Shown here: positions 1-10,414 of the stretch, one piece after another
How the letters are laid out: each line of letters begins with the position of its first letter
How positions within the stretch are numbered: position 1 is the first letter of the stretch
Source of the DNA: Craterostigma plantagineum
Taxonomy: Eukaryota > Streptophyta > Magnoliopsida > Lamiales > Linderniaceae
NCBI GenBank assembly: GCA_027422505.1
Contig: JAPQWV010000001.1
Span: 7,130,001 to 7,194,000 of the forward strand
Direction of reading: 5' to 3'
Length of the DNA: 64,000 bases
The notes under the pieces: generated by a model
Seen by the model: only the letters and a program-made list of their open reading frames with translations
What the model was told of the DNA's origin: nothing
Databases searched by the model: none
Translations under genes and position numbers: made by a program

Positions 1-1
1 G

Positions 2-2701
2 CTCAGTACCAATAAGACAACTTCAGTTTTTCAACTTATTCATGTGGATTTGTGGGGCCCTTATCGAACTCCAACATTTTCTGGTTGCCGATATTTTTTG
101 ACAGTCGTCGATGATTTTTCTCGTGCAGTTTGGTTATTTTTGTTAGCTGATAAAACTGAAGTGGGCCAAACCTTACGTAATTTTATCGCAATGGCTGAAC
201 GACAATTCTCCAAGTCTGTCAAAACCGTTCGCAGCGATAATGGTACTGAATTCACGTGTCTCTCAGGTTATTTTAAACAACACGGAATTTTGCACGAGAC
301 TTCTTGCGTTGGTACTCCTCAGCAAAATGGCAGAGTAGAGCGCAAGCACCGGCATATTTTAAATGTTGCTCGATCTTTGCTTTTTCAAGCGCGATTACCT
401 GTTCAATTTTGGGGTGAGAGTGTTCTCACAGCCGCATATTTGATCAATCGTACCCCATCAAAGATTTTACACAATCGCACGCCGTTCGAACTTCTACATG
501 GTTTTTCGCCATCGTTGGACCATCTGCGAGTCTTCGGATGTTTATGTTATGTTCACAATCAAGACCGTCGAGGAGATAAATTTTGTCAACGAAGTCGCAA
601 GTGTGTTTTCGTTGGATATCCTTATGGTAAAAAGGCCTGGAGAGTCTATGATTTGGAAGAACGAATTTTTGTTACGTCACGAGATATCATCTTTATTGAG
701 ACTGAATTTCCATCTGTTGACGTAGAAGTTGCCTCACTTTCTCGTTCTCCACCTGATTTCTTTTATGGCGACGATGATGAAGATATGGGATCTAAGTCAT
801 TTTCTCCTCCAGTTGAAGACCCACAAGGCTCCTCACATGATGATTTACCTTCTGTGTCACCTACTCCATCGACGCAAGAGGTAACCCCAGACGTTCCCAA
901 CTCGAGTTCTGCAGAAAGGGAGGGTACCGTCTCTAATTCAACAGATACAGTTATATTGGGTCGTGGGCATCGCACCAAAATGGCATCCACGCGTCTTCAG
1001 GACTACGTTTTGAATAATATATGTGTTGATAGTCCCTCTCTCTCGCCCAGCTCCTTGGCTTCCTCATCTCGGTCAGGTATTTCTTATCCCCTTGCGCGGC
1101 ATGTATCTTATGATTCTTTTTCTGATTCTCACCGTACATTCCTCGCTGCCGTTAGCACTAACCATGAACCAGGTTCATTTTCCGAAGCCATGCGTGATCC
1201 GCGTTGGCAAGCTGCAATGAAATCTGAAATCGAAGCTTTGGAAAACAATCGAACTTGGACGCTTTCTACTCTTCCACCTGGCAAAAAGCCCATTGGATGT
1301 AAATGGGTTTTCAAAATTAAGTACAACTCAGATGGGTCGGTGGAACGCTACAAGGCGCGTTTAGTGATTCTTGGTAATCGTCAAATCGAAGGTTTGGATT
1401 ATCAGGAAACCTTTGCTCCAGTCGCCAAGATGGTTACCGTTCGGATTTTTTTGTCTATAGCGGCATCGCGTAATTGGGAACTTCATCAGATGGATGTTCA
1501 TAATGCGTTTCTTCATGGTGACTTGGACGAAGAAGTTTATATGAAGTTTCCCCCAGGATTTTCCTCTTCGCAGCCGGGAACGGTGTGTCGTCTTCGTCGG
1601 TCTCTATATGGTCTGAAGCAAGCACCAAGGTGTTGGTTTGCAAAATTATCATCTGCTCTTCAGAAATATGGTTTTCATCAGTCTCGCTCCGATTACTCTC
1701 TATTTTCTTATCGCAAAGATGATATTTGTCTCCACGTGCTCGTTTATGTTGATGATTTAATAATCACAGGCAGCGACAGTTCTTCTATTGCTGCGTTCAA
1801 AATTTATCTTAATCGTTGCTTTCATATGAAGGATCTTGGGAACCTGAAGTATTTCTTGGGCATTGAAGTTGCTCGTAATTCTAGTGGTTTATTTTTGTGC
1901 CAGAGAAAGTATGCTTTAGATATTATATCTGAATCCGGGTTGCTTGGCGCGAAGCCCGTGGGTTTTCCTCTGGAACCCAATCATCATTTGGCTTTGGCTG
2001 CCGATTCCCCCTTGCCGGACCCATTATCTTATCGCCGCTTGGTCGGACGACTAATTTATCTCACCGTGACTAGGCCAGAATTATCCTATTCTGTTCACAT
2101 TTTGGCGCAATTTATGCAGGCTCCTCTTCAGGCTCATTGGGACGCGGCCTTACGTGTTGTTCGATACTTGAAGGGACATCCTGGTCAAGGCTTAGTTTTG
2201 GATGCCCAATCTGATTTGAAGTTGCGCGCTTGGTGTGATTCTGACTGGGCCGGTTGCCCGCTCACTCGACGATCTTTATCTGGTTGGTTTATCTTGCTTG
2301 GTAACTCGCCAGTATCTTGGAAAACCAAGAAACAACACGTGGTGTCACGATCTTCCGCAGAGGCCGAATATAGAGCCATGGCTTCTTCTCTCTGTGAGTT
2401 GAAATGGATTCAAGCTTTGCTTCGGTGTTTTGATGTCCATCCTTCGGCGCCGATTCCATTGTATTGTGATAGTCAAGCAGCAATTCATATCGCTTCCAAC
2501 CCAGTATTTCATGAACGCACAAAACACATTGAAGTTGATTGTCATTTCGTGCGTGATGAAATTGTTAAGCGGTTCGTTATTCCCTGTAAAGTTTCCACCC
2601 ACTCTCAGCTGGCGGATATCTTCACCAAAGCGCTAGGCAATCGCCACTTTGATACTTTTCTTCGCAAGTTGGGCATTCGAGACCCCCATGCTCCAACTTG
2701 A
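2..2701 (+). CDS. Ty1/copia polyprotein, 3' part (integrase, RT, RNase H)
   Basis: This is an uninterrupted reading frame entering from the left window edge; the frame is open from base 2, so the ATG at 44 is not a real start. In order it encodes the integrase catalytic core (first Asp near VVDDFSR, second in VRSDNGTEF, Glu region PQQNGRVERKH), a low-complexity Ser/Pro linker, the copia reverse transcriptase (YVDDLIITG active site) and RNase H (CDSDWAG, SSAEAEYRA) ending in the usual DIFTKAL-type tail. It copies element RNA into DNA and integrates it. No stop or frameshift is visible over about 900 codons, unlike every other retroelement here, so this is probably the youngest coding copy in the window. 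Gag, protease and the 5' LTR lie outside. Confidence 0.93.
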   Translation, partial: LSTNKTTSVFQLIHVDLWGPYRTPTFSGCRYFLTVVDDFSRAVWLFLLADKTEVGQTLRNFIAMAERQFSKSVKTVRSDNGTEFTCLSGYFKQHGILHETSCVGTPQQNGRVERKHRHILNVARSLLFQARLPVQFWGESVLTAAYLINRTPSKILHNRTPFELLHGFSPSLDHLRVFGCLCYVHNQDRRGDKFCQRSRKCVFVGYPYGKKAWRVYDLEERIFVTSRDIIFIETEFPSVDVEVASLSRSPPDFFYGDDDEDMGSKSFSPPVEDPQGSSHDDLPSVSPTPSTQEVTPDVPNSSSAEREGTVSNSTDTVILGRGHRTKMASTRLQDYVLNNICVDSPSLSPSSLASSSRSGISYPLARHVSYDSFSDSHRTFLAAVSTNHEPGSFSEAMRDPRWQAAMKSEIEALENNRTWTLSTLPPGKKPIGCKWVFKIKYNSDGSVERYKARLVILGNRQIEGLDYQETFAPVAKMVTVRIFLSIAASRNWELHQMDVHNAFLHGDLDEEVYMKFPPGFSSSQPGTVCRLRRSLYGLKQAPRCWFAKLSSALQKYGFHQSRSDYSLFSYRKDDICLHVLVYVDDLIITGSDSSSIAAFKIYLNRCFHMKDLGNLKYFLGIEVARNSSGLFLCQRKYALDIISESGLLGAKPVGFPLEPNHHLALAADSPLPDPLSYRRLVGRLIYLTVTRPELSYSVHILAQFMQAPLQAHWDAALRVVRYLKGHPGQGLVLDAQSDLKLRAWCDSDWAGCPLTRRSLSGWFILLGNSPVSWKTKKQHVVSRSSAEAEYRAMASSLCELKWIQALLRCFDVHPSAPIPLYCDSQAAIHIASNPVFHERTKHIEVDCHFVRDEIVKRFVIPCKVSTHSQLADIFTKALGNRHFDTFLRKLGIRDPHAPT

Positions 2702-2708
2702 GGGGGGG

Positions 2709-2898
2709 TATTAGCACATATATTTAGGCTGTAATTAAGGCCATGATTTTGGGTGATTAGTTGTATATTTGGTAGGGTCATTATGTGTTGTAATCATCGG
2801 CCTAAAATGGCTCGTCACACTGTACTATATATTTAGGTGTTTGGGTATCATAATAGACACAGATTTTTCCGTCCATATTCACTCTATATTTTCTTACA
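2709..2898 (+). repeat. 3' LTR of the copia element (190 bp)
   Basis: A polypurine tract with seven G residues (2702-2708) directly follows the pol stop codon, and the LTR starts right after it. The LTR ends in TTACA at 2898. The start reads TATTAG rather than the canonical TGTTAG. The right border is supported independently: the sequence from 2899 on also occurs from about 8619 without the element, so that locus looks like an empty site. The 5-bp target duplication should be AAGAG (2899-2903); its partner lies left of the window. A very short LTR fits lineages such as Ale/Retrofit, but I cannot assign it. Confidence 0.75.
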
Positions 2899-4140
2899 AA
2901 GAGTGCTTGAGAATTGATCATCGTTGCCTCCCTCAGATTTCGAGAGGCTTTCCTCAATACTTTCACTGATCGTTTTGAGATTCTCATCATTGCCATATTT
3001 CTTAACAAAATACTATCAAAAATAAAAAGAACCTACGAAAAAATAGGCCGACCGAATCATGAAATGGGGATCCAATCCATCCCTGAGTTAGAAGCTCGGA
3101 AGGAGATAACATTTCAATCACCTCACTCACTGATTTATGCCGAAATCTGATTTTCACAAACATAAAAGAAAAATAGAAGAGTTGGGTAAAAAAAAATATA
3201 GCCGTCCCGATTGCGATTCTTTTCGATCGGACTCGTCTCTGTTAATCGTCTTCGACGACAAACATCGATACGATGAGCAGGTCGTTTCTAAGAAAAAATC
3301 TACAGTAAGAAAATAAAAAAGGAAAGAACAACATATGAATCAGCTGAATATTCTTTTCTTTGTATAATATAATAATAATAATAATAAGTGGCTGCACTTA
3401 AATATTGATTATGTAGGGTTAATTCCTTATCATTACCTTTTGAGTTTTCAAATTTCTATTAAAAATCCCTCGAATTATTTCTTCCTTATAAGTACCCATT
3501 TAAAAATTTCTTCGTGTTCAGTACCTAAAAAGGTTTTTTCAGGGTTAAAAAGTCGAAAATACCCCTGTCTCACACTTCAAATTGGACATTTATACCAACT
3601 TATTTCGAAATTATAACAGAAATTATACAAATTATACCATCTGTTTTGTTTATCGTACCAGTAAATAACATTATTATAATTTTATACAGCGAAAATTGGA
3701 CATTTATACCAACTGATTTTGAAATTATACCAGAAATTGTAGAAATTATACCATCTGTTTTGGTATCGTACAAGTAATTAACGTTTTATAATTTTATACA
3801 GCGAATTGGACATTTATACCAACTGATTTTGAAATTATACCAGAAATTGTAGAAATTATACCATCTGTTTGCGTTATTATACCAGTTATTTTAATTTTAT
3901 ACAGTGAAATTGGACGTTATACCAACTGATTTTGAAATTATACCACAAATTGTAGAAATTATACCATCTGTTTGTGTTATTATACCAGTTATTTTAATTT
4001 TACAGTGAAATTGGACGTCATACCAACTGATTTTGAAATTATACCACAAATTGTAGAAATTATACCATCTGTTTGTGTTATTATACCAGTTATTTTAATT
4101 TTACAGTGAAATTGGACGTCATACCAACTGATTTTGAAAT
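2899..4140. repeat. Duplicated segment, copy A
   Basis: From 2899 to about 3990 this matches 8619 to about 9720 with only a handful of base changes. The shared part holds about 520 bp of unique sequence, then the left part of a MITE (from 3416). On the minus strand the unique part has exon-like stretches: one ending in a stop close to the CAAAGAG border (residues like YGNDENLKTISESIEES, about 2905-3000), and another near 3035-3145 (SVSEVIEMLSPSELL). I do not recognise the protein; it may be a duplicated gene 3' end. Copy A ends at about 4140, where copia sequence begins. Confidence 0.8.
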
Positions 4141-4141
4141 T
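3416..4141. mobile_element. MITE with internal minisatellite, copy A (right end lost)
   Basis: The left terminal sequence GGGTTAATTCCTTATCA is identical to that of the complete copy at 9138. It is followed by about six tandem units of 98-115 bp, each starting near TTGGAC and containing repeated TATACCA boxes. Relative to copy B, a unit near 3911-4110 has been locally amplified. The element stops abruptly at about 4141 at the truncated copia element, so the right terminal repeat is missing. No coding capacity is credible: the apparent small ORFs just read the repeat. Confidence 0.7.
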
Positions 4142-4143
4142 TA

Positions 4144-6754
4144 TACCATCTCTGTTCAGGATCTGCCTCTGCACTTGAAATTGACTCCATGTGTGTTGCC
4201 TCTCCTTCAGGTGGATCCGTGTCCCCATCAGATGAAAAGGAAAGCCTTGGCAAGACATGATCAGGGAAGGGATCTGCCACTGTGGCAGTTTCCTGCAACT
4301 TTAGGAATGGAAACTCATGTTCCTGAAAAATGACATCTCTTGAGATAAGTATTTGTCTGGTCTGCAAATCCATCACTTTGTAGCCCTTCACTCCATTGGG
4401 ATACCCAAGGAAAACACATTCCCGAGCCCTTGCATCAAACTTTTTCCTCCCTGCAACTAAAGTGGAGCAAAAGCAAAGACAACCAAAAGCTCGAAGAGCA
4501 TTATAATTGACTGTTTTTCCAAAAGCAGTGTATATGGGCTTTGGTTTTCTAACAGTACTGAGGGTGTTCTATTTATCAAGAATGCTGCTGTAAGCACACA
4601 CTCAGACCAATATTGAATTGGTACCTTAGACTGAAAAAGCAAAGATCTAGCAACGTTTAGGAGATGTTGGTGTTTTCTTTCCACCACGGAGTTTTGTTGC
4701 GGAGTTTGTACGCATGATAATTGGTGTATGATCCCTTTACCTCTGAACAGCTCCACCAACTCAAACTCTTTTGCATTATCAGACCTCACAGTTTTCACTC
4801 GACTACTGAAAAGGTTCTCTACCAAGGCTAAAAAATAGGTCATCACAGTTTTGACCTCTGATTTATATTTGATCATAAATACCCAAGTAAACCTTGTGTG
4901 ATCATCCACTATTGTAACGAAATATTGGTGTCCAAGGTGTGAGGGAACACTGAAAGGTCCCCAGACATCACTGTGCACAAGGTCAAAGGGTGAACATGCA
5001 ACATTATTATCATTAGGAAAGGATAACTTTCTTTGCTTAGCTTGCGGGCAGATCTTGCAATAAGTCTGCTTGTTACTAGAATCATGCTTTAAGATCCCCT
5101 TAAGTGTATCTAAAACCTTACAAGATGGGTGTCCTAATCTATTATGCCAGACTTCCATGGAAACATTATTAAGAAAAGCATCATTATTACCTAGATAAGC
5201 TTCAGCAGGTGAATCTGCCTTGAGTATGTAGAGTCCCTCCTTTTGATCACCCTTGCCAATCATATGTTGGGAAAGATCCTGTATCATAAACTCATTAGGA
5301 GCAAAGATAAACCTGCAATTCAGGGTACTAGTCAACCCACTCACAGACATCAAGTTAAAGTGGAATTCTAGTACAAACAAGACCTCATCTAGGGTAATGA
5401 ACTTATTTATGGCTACTGACCCTGCCTGCCTCACCTTGACTACTGATTTATTTGGTAAAATCACATTGGTTTCATGTATTTTATGCAAGTTATGCATCAA
5501 TGCCTTGTCTCCACAAACATGCCTACTAGCACCAGAATCTACAATCCATGTTGCATTACCTGATGATCTTGGCATATTAAAGGACAGAATGATACCTGCT
5601 CCTTTGTCAGTGTGAGGCCCAGCATCCATACCATCCTGTAGAGGAGACCCCACTGATTGGTTAAGCAATGCCTTGAGGCTTTGAAGCTGGTAAGGTGTCA
5701 CTTGCAGCTGAACCATAGCATCTGTTGTGTGCATAGAATCTGCTGCAGACTGATGATCACCTTGTCCTCCTTTCTTTGCTATATCCACCACAGTTTGGTT
5801 GACCCTAGCACTTCTGAATTTCTGACTTTGCTTGAATCCCGGGGGGTACCCATGGAGTTGATAGCATGTGTCAGTAGTGTGGCCTATTTTGCCACAATGA
5901 GTGCACACTGGCTTGGATCCCTCCTTCCTCTGATTATAACTGATTTTCCTCCCTTGTTCCATGTCATTTCTGGAAGCCATCATTGCCATATTGTTGGCCT
6001 GGTCATCAATGTGCCGAGGCTGTGCTACCTGCATAGCTCTCTGCCGCTCCTCTTGAACCAGCAGAGCAAATGCCTTGTTAATGCTTGGAAGGGGTTCCAT
6101 GAGCAAGATTTGCCCCCTTGTCTGTGAGTACGTGTCATTCAACCCCATCAAGAAGGCCAACACATACTCCTCACCATGGTAGTTCTTCAGTTGGTTCAGG
6201 CCACCACAAACACAATTGCAGACTGGTCTATAACTCGCTAGTTCATCCCAGAGTGTTTTGAGCCTAGTAAAGTGCACTGATACACTGCTCGTGCCTTGTG
6301 TGAGGTTGATCAAATCCTTTTTCAGCTGAAAGATTCTTGGTCTATTTGTCTGACCAAATCTTTCTTGTAGGTCCAACCAAATTTCTCTTGCCGAGGCAGC
6401 GTAGAGCACACTGGCAGAGATATCCTTTGTGACTGAATTGATCAGCCAAGACATCACAACATTGTCAACTCTCTTCCAATTGGCCACCTGATTCTTGGTG
6501 GCTGCTTCGTTGGTCTGATCAACAACTGGTGGCAGAAGATCACCATTCACGAATCCCTGCTTATTCCTTCCTATAAGCGCAATCATCATCGCGCGATTCC
6601 AAGTGGAGTAATTGTCTCCATTGAGTGGCTCATGGACTAGAATCTGCCCCGAACCATCATTGCTTCCCAAGAAGTATGGATCATTCACAAGAACCTCAGA
6701 GGAACTCGGGACAATCGAAGCGTTTGTGGTGCTCGGTGGTACGTTCTCAGCCAT
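4144..6754 (-). pseudogene. Truncated Ty1/copia gag-pro-integrase
   Basis: Reading from 6754 leftwards: Gag with the conserved N-terminal segment around GDNYSTWNRAM, a CCHC zinc knuckle (CTHCGKIGHTTDTC), an aspartic protease (WIVDSGASRH), the integrase zinc-binding region (WHNRLGHPS...CKIC) and catalytic core (VDDHTRF, RSDNAKEF, TPQQNSVVERKH). The main frame is open for 765 codons. Near 4500 the frame shifts, and the post-integrase linker resumes in another frame at about 4391. Sequence stops at about 4144 inside that linker: reverse transcriptase, RNase H and the 3' LTR are absent. It cannot move on its own. The start codon at 6754 lies about 65 bp downstream of the primer binding site, as expected. 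Confidence 0.9.
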
Positions 6755-6817
6755 CGCAATTGCAGTGGGTAAATCGTAATCGTAAAATTGCAGAACAATC
6801 GCAGCTTAAGAGCTTCA

Positions 6818-6830
6818 GTTCTCTGATACC
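6818..6830 (-). other. Primer binding site of the truncated copia element
   Basis: On the minus strand the sequence reads TGGTATCAGAG, complementary to the 3' end of initiator methionine tRNA, the standard plant copia primer. It lies between the gag start (6754) and the LTR on the right, and so fixes the element's orientation. Confidence 0.85.
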
Positions 6831-6835
6831 ATAAC

Positions 6836-7242
6836 AGAAAATGAAAAGGAATGAAATCTACACGATGATTTACGTGGTTCAGATCTTGAAGATCCTACAT
6901 CCACGGGCGAAAAGCCATCTTTATTGATTGTGTGTTCTTGGTGAGCTCTACAGAGTTACAATCGATTTCTGATTGATAAAACAGAAAACAAAAATGATCT
7001 ATCCTTTTAAAGGGACTAAAAGCGCGGCAAAAATACTCAACGCCCTTTCTCTAGCTTTTCCTCTTGAATAAGTCGTCGCCAGTGAGTGCAACTTTATAAG
7101 TAAGAAACGCGCTCTTTTCTCTTCCTCCTTCTTTGTTTTTCTCCAACGCTTTTAAAGTCCTCTTTTCTATTCCTGAACCTGTATAGGAAATTCGAGCTTC
7201 ATGAGATAACTTCAGCTCTTCTTTTCCTTGCTTCTTCAATAC
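6836..7242 (-). repeat. Probable 5' LTR of the truncated copia element
   Basis: Sequence immediately upstream (minus strand) of the primer binding site must hold the 5' LTR. The inner edge is near 6836. The outer edge is uncertain: it could lie near 7240, where an inverted repeat begins, or run to about 7438, where the minus strand starts TGTTGTGTCAG. No 3' LTR is present for comparison. Confidence 0.45.
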
Positions 7243-7405
7243 GTTTTAAATTCGAAATTAATAAAATAGGATTAATTTTGAAAAAATTAATTAAAACGAG
7301 AGAAAAGCGTGTAATAACCGGACGTCGCAGAAGGCGACGCCACAGGTAATGGCCGCGACGAGTGCGCAATTAACAGGAAAAGCATCTTTTATTTTTTATT
7401 CTGGT
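7243..7405 (+). repeat. Left arm of an inverted repeat flanking a TIFY exon
   Basis: The block beginning TTTAAATTCGAAATTAATA here returns as its reverse complement at about 8146-8299. Further matched blocks are a GACGAGTG stretch and ATTAACAGG(G/A)AAAGCATC. Identity looks like roughly 75-80%. The arms enclose about 740 bp. They could be terminal repeats of a gene-fragment-carrying DNA transposon, or two oppositely oriented LTR remnants. Confidence 0.6.
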
Positions 7406-7816
7406 TATTAGGGTTTGTCATCTTTTTCTGACACAACACTGAGTCTTCTCTGTGTCAACTCAACGATTCTTTTCACCATGAACCTCACTTCTCATTCTTG
7501 TCAAAATACGATAACACAACATTCAAAGTGAAAAAATCCAAGTACTCCTCTCCCTTTTATTCTGTTCAAGAATTTGAATCACTGATGTTCTCCCAACTTC
7601 ATCTAGGCCTTTTCTTGGAAGTATGGGAAAAGAAAACCCCGTTTTTTGATATGGGCTCCTCTGTTTTCTCCAAAAATCTTTTTCAACATAGTCTGAGGAT
7701 TCTTATGAATCCCGATTATAGGCGTGAAGGAGAAGAGAAATCAAATAACTAAACCAAGCATAAAACTGAAGAAAAAGAGAATTCAATTAAAAGCCATCAT
7801 TGAAGCAGTTTTATAA

Positions 7817-8003
7817 CTACGGACTTTGTTGGGGCTTTCTTGGACGTTTATTGTCTGGTAAGATTCCGTAAGACATCTCGAGCTTCTCTTTTCTGGCGAA
7901 TGTCACGATTTCTCCGACGTTGTCGAGGGGATAATCTTCGAAGATCAGTACCTTCCCAGAGTAGAAAATCGCCAGCTGAGATGCGCTCCTTGCGTCCTCT
8001 TTG
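7817..8003 (-). pseudogene. TIFY (JAZ-type) domain exon fragment
   Basis: On the minus strand a splice-acceptor-like TTTCAG precedes an open stretch encoding the TIFY core (SQLAIFYSGKVLIFEDYP) followed by EIVTFARK, then a tail ending at a TAG (7817-7819). TIFY domains mediate NINJA/TPL binding and dimerisation in jasmonate ZIM-domain repressors. No N-terminal exon and no convincing full Jas motif could be found nearby, although a short RFLEK-like run lies downstream at about 7650-7690 on the same strand. The exon sits inside the inverted repeat 7243-8299. I read this as an orphan or captured gene fragment, not a working JAZ gene. Confidence 0.7.
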
Positions 8004-8145
8004 CTGAAACAAAATAGCTAAATTCAGCCCCCTTTAAGCAACTGTGACGGTGAGTGAGCAAGTTTTTACGTCGAAGCTTGTGTTTTTAAAGAAGCAACTG
8101 TGAGTGAGCAAGTTTTAGTTGCCCGAGAAAACAAGGACCACTCAA

Positions 8146-8299
8146 AATAAATATAATTTTCTCACATAAAAAGATGCTTTCCCTGTTAATAGCCCACTCG
8201 TCGCGTTCATGCGACGACGCCGTAATTACCCGCATTTTGTTCGACTTTGTTAATTTTGTTTTTTCAAAATTAACCATATTTTATTAATTTCGAATTTAA
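8146..8299 (-). repeat. Right arm of the inverted repeat flanking the TIFY exon
   Basis: This is the reverse complement of 7243-7405 (outer edge ATTAATTTCGAATTTAAA). I could not find a target-site duplication: the bases just outside the two arms do not match. The 320 bp that follow (8300-8618) are AT-rich and show nothing I can support. Confidence 0.6.
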
Positions 8300-8618
8300 A
8301 GTGCATTATTTCATTAAAAACCCCTAAGTCGACAAATAAAACTAAAAATTTTATCACATATGCCAACCGCCAAACACACACAGGAAACGATTGTTGATTT
8401 GATTGCAATCAAGTTTTCAATAAATAACCAATGGATGACTTTGGCACACAAATGTTAACTATTCAAAGTAAATTCCCCAATTTTTACCTAGCCAGACTAG
8501 AGATGTTCGACAAAAGTAAAATAGTAAGACGACGAATCAAACTGCTCCAATGAGTGAAATGAAACCAATATATGTAAAATATAAACATTAGCGAAAATAA
8601 AAAGAGGGGGAGATGGCT

Positions 8619-9850
8619 CAAAGAGTGCTTGAAAATTGATCATCGTTGCCTCCCTCAGATTTCGAGAGGCTTTCCTCAATACTTTCACTGATCGTTTTGA
8701 GATTCTCATCATTGCCATATTTCTTAACAAAATACTATCAAAAATAAAAAGAACCTACGAAAAAATAGGCCGACCGAATCATGAAATGGGGATCCAATCC
8801 ATCCCTGAGTTAGAAGCTCGGAAGGAGATAACATTTCAATCACCTCACTCACTGATTTATGCCGAAATCTGATTTTCACAAACATAAAAGAAAAATAGAA
8901 GAGTTGGGTAAAAAAAAATATAGCCGTCCCGATTGCGATTCTTTTCGATCGGACTCGTCTCTGTTAATCGTCTTCGACGACAAACATCGATACGATGAGC
9001 AGGTCGTTTCTAAGAAAAAATCTACAGTAAGAAAATAAAAAAGGAAAGAACAACATATGAATCAGCTGAATATTCTTTTCTTTGTATAATATAATAATAA
9101 TAATAATAAGTGGCTGCACTTAAATATTGATTATGTAGGGTTAATTCCTTATCATTACCTTTTGAGTTTTCAAATTTCTATTAAAAATCCCTCGAATTAT
9201 TTCTTCCTTATAAGTACCCATTTAAAAATTTCTTCATGTTCAGTACCTAAAAAGGTCTTTTCAGGGTTAAAAAGTCGAAAATACCCCTGTCTCACACTTC
9301 AAATTGGACATTTATACCAACTTATTTCGAAATTATAACAGAAATTATACAAATTATACCATCTGTTTTGTTTATCGTACCAGTAAATAACATTATTATA
9401 ATTTTATACAGCGAAAATTGGACATTTATACCAACTGATTTTGAAATTATACCAGAAATTGTAGAAATTATACCATCTGTTTTGGTATCGTACAAGTAAT
9501 TAACGTTTTATAATTTTATACAGCGAATTGGACATTTATACCAACTGATTTTGAAATTATACCAGAAATTGTAGAAATTATACCATCTGTTTGCGTTATT
9601 ATACCAGTTATTTTAATTTTATACAGTGAAATTGGACGTTATACCAACTGATTTTGAAATTATACCACAAATTGTAGAAATTATACCATCTGTTTGTGTT
9701 ATTATACCAGTTATTTTAATTTTACAAATTGGACGTCATACCAACTGATTTTGAAATTATACCAGAAATTGTTGAAATTATACCATCTCTTTCGTTATTA
9801 TACCAGTTATTTTAATTTTATACAGTGAAATTTGACGTTATACCAACTGG
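8619..9850. repeat. Duplicated segment, copy B
   Basis: This matches copy A (from 2899) almost base for base through about 9720, including the exon-like stretches on the minus strand and the left part of the MITE. Here the sequence left of 8619 is not a copia LTR, so this copy is the pre-insertion state of the + strand copia target. The last exon-like stretch can be followed into a stop just past the CAAAGAG border. Confidence 0.8.
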
Positions 9851-10243
9851 TATTGAAATTATACCACAAATTGTAGAAATTATACCATCTATTTTCGTTA
9901 TTATACCAGTTATTTTAATTTTATACAGTGAAATTGGTGTTATACCACCTGATTTTACTATTGTACCAGAAATTGTAGAAATTATACCAACTTTTGTCGT
10001 AATTATACCAACAGAATTGCACACTATATCAATTGGTATAATAATGATAACAGTTGGTATAATAATCAAAACAGTTGGTATGATGTCTAGTTTAATTTCA
10101 GAAAAGGGTATTTTCGTCCGTTTACTGTTTGGGGGTATTAAACACACAACTTTTTGCAGATGGGTACTGATAAGGAAGAAATTTTGTCAGATGTACTAAT
10201 AATGAAGTTTAGTTTCTGACAGGGCCTGATAAGGAATTTACCC
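9138..10243. mobile_element. Complete MITE with terminal inverted repeats and internal minisatellite
   Basis: Left end GGGTTAATTCCTTATCA (9138-9154) is the inverted match, with one mismatch, of right end TGATAAGGAATTTACCC (10227-10243). A second subterminal pair (ATTTCTTCCTTAT.AGTACCC near 9198-9222 versus the complement near 10160-10185) adds support. Between them are about seven tandem units of 98-115 bp made of TATACCA boxes. At 10033-10085 the box appears in inverted orientation (TTGGTATAATAAT). The element is non-coding and 1.1 kb long. No clear target-site duplication is visible, so the superfamily is undetermined. Confidence 0.7.
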
Positions 10244-10408
10244 TTCTTTCTTTGCCTTTTTAAGGTTTAGAGCTTAAAAGGGCGAGGATGGGACTATCTC
10301 TATGGGCTTTCGGCCCATATCTTTAATAAAAAGTCTTTGCTGGCTATTTTTCTTTACTTTGTATAATTACGTCATTTTGTATCTATAATTACTGCCATCA
10401 ATGTATTC

Positions 10409-10414
10409 TTTATT
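10409..10414 (-). terminator. Candidate poly(A) signal of the NPH3-domain gene
   Basis: AATAAA reads on the minus strand about 200 bp after the stop codon at 10608. The interval 10244-10607 contains no other gene and is probably 3' UTR plus spacer. Confidence 0.35.

Noticed and set aside
7498..7752. Plus-strand ORF of 84 codons beside the TIFY exon
   Set aside because: No recognisable domain; it overlaps the likely downstream part of the minus-strand TIFY fragment.
9818..10199. Open frames on both strands in the MITE array giving Ile-Ile-Pro repeat peptides
   Set aside because: The frames simply translate the TATACCA minisatellite; no start context, domain or conservation supports a protein.
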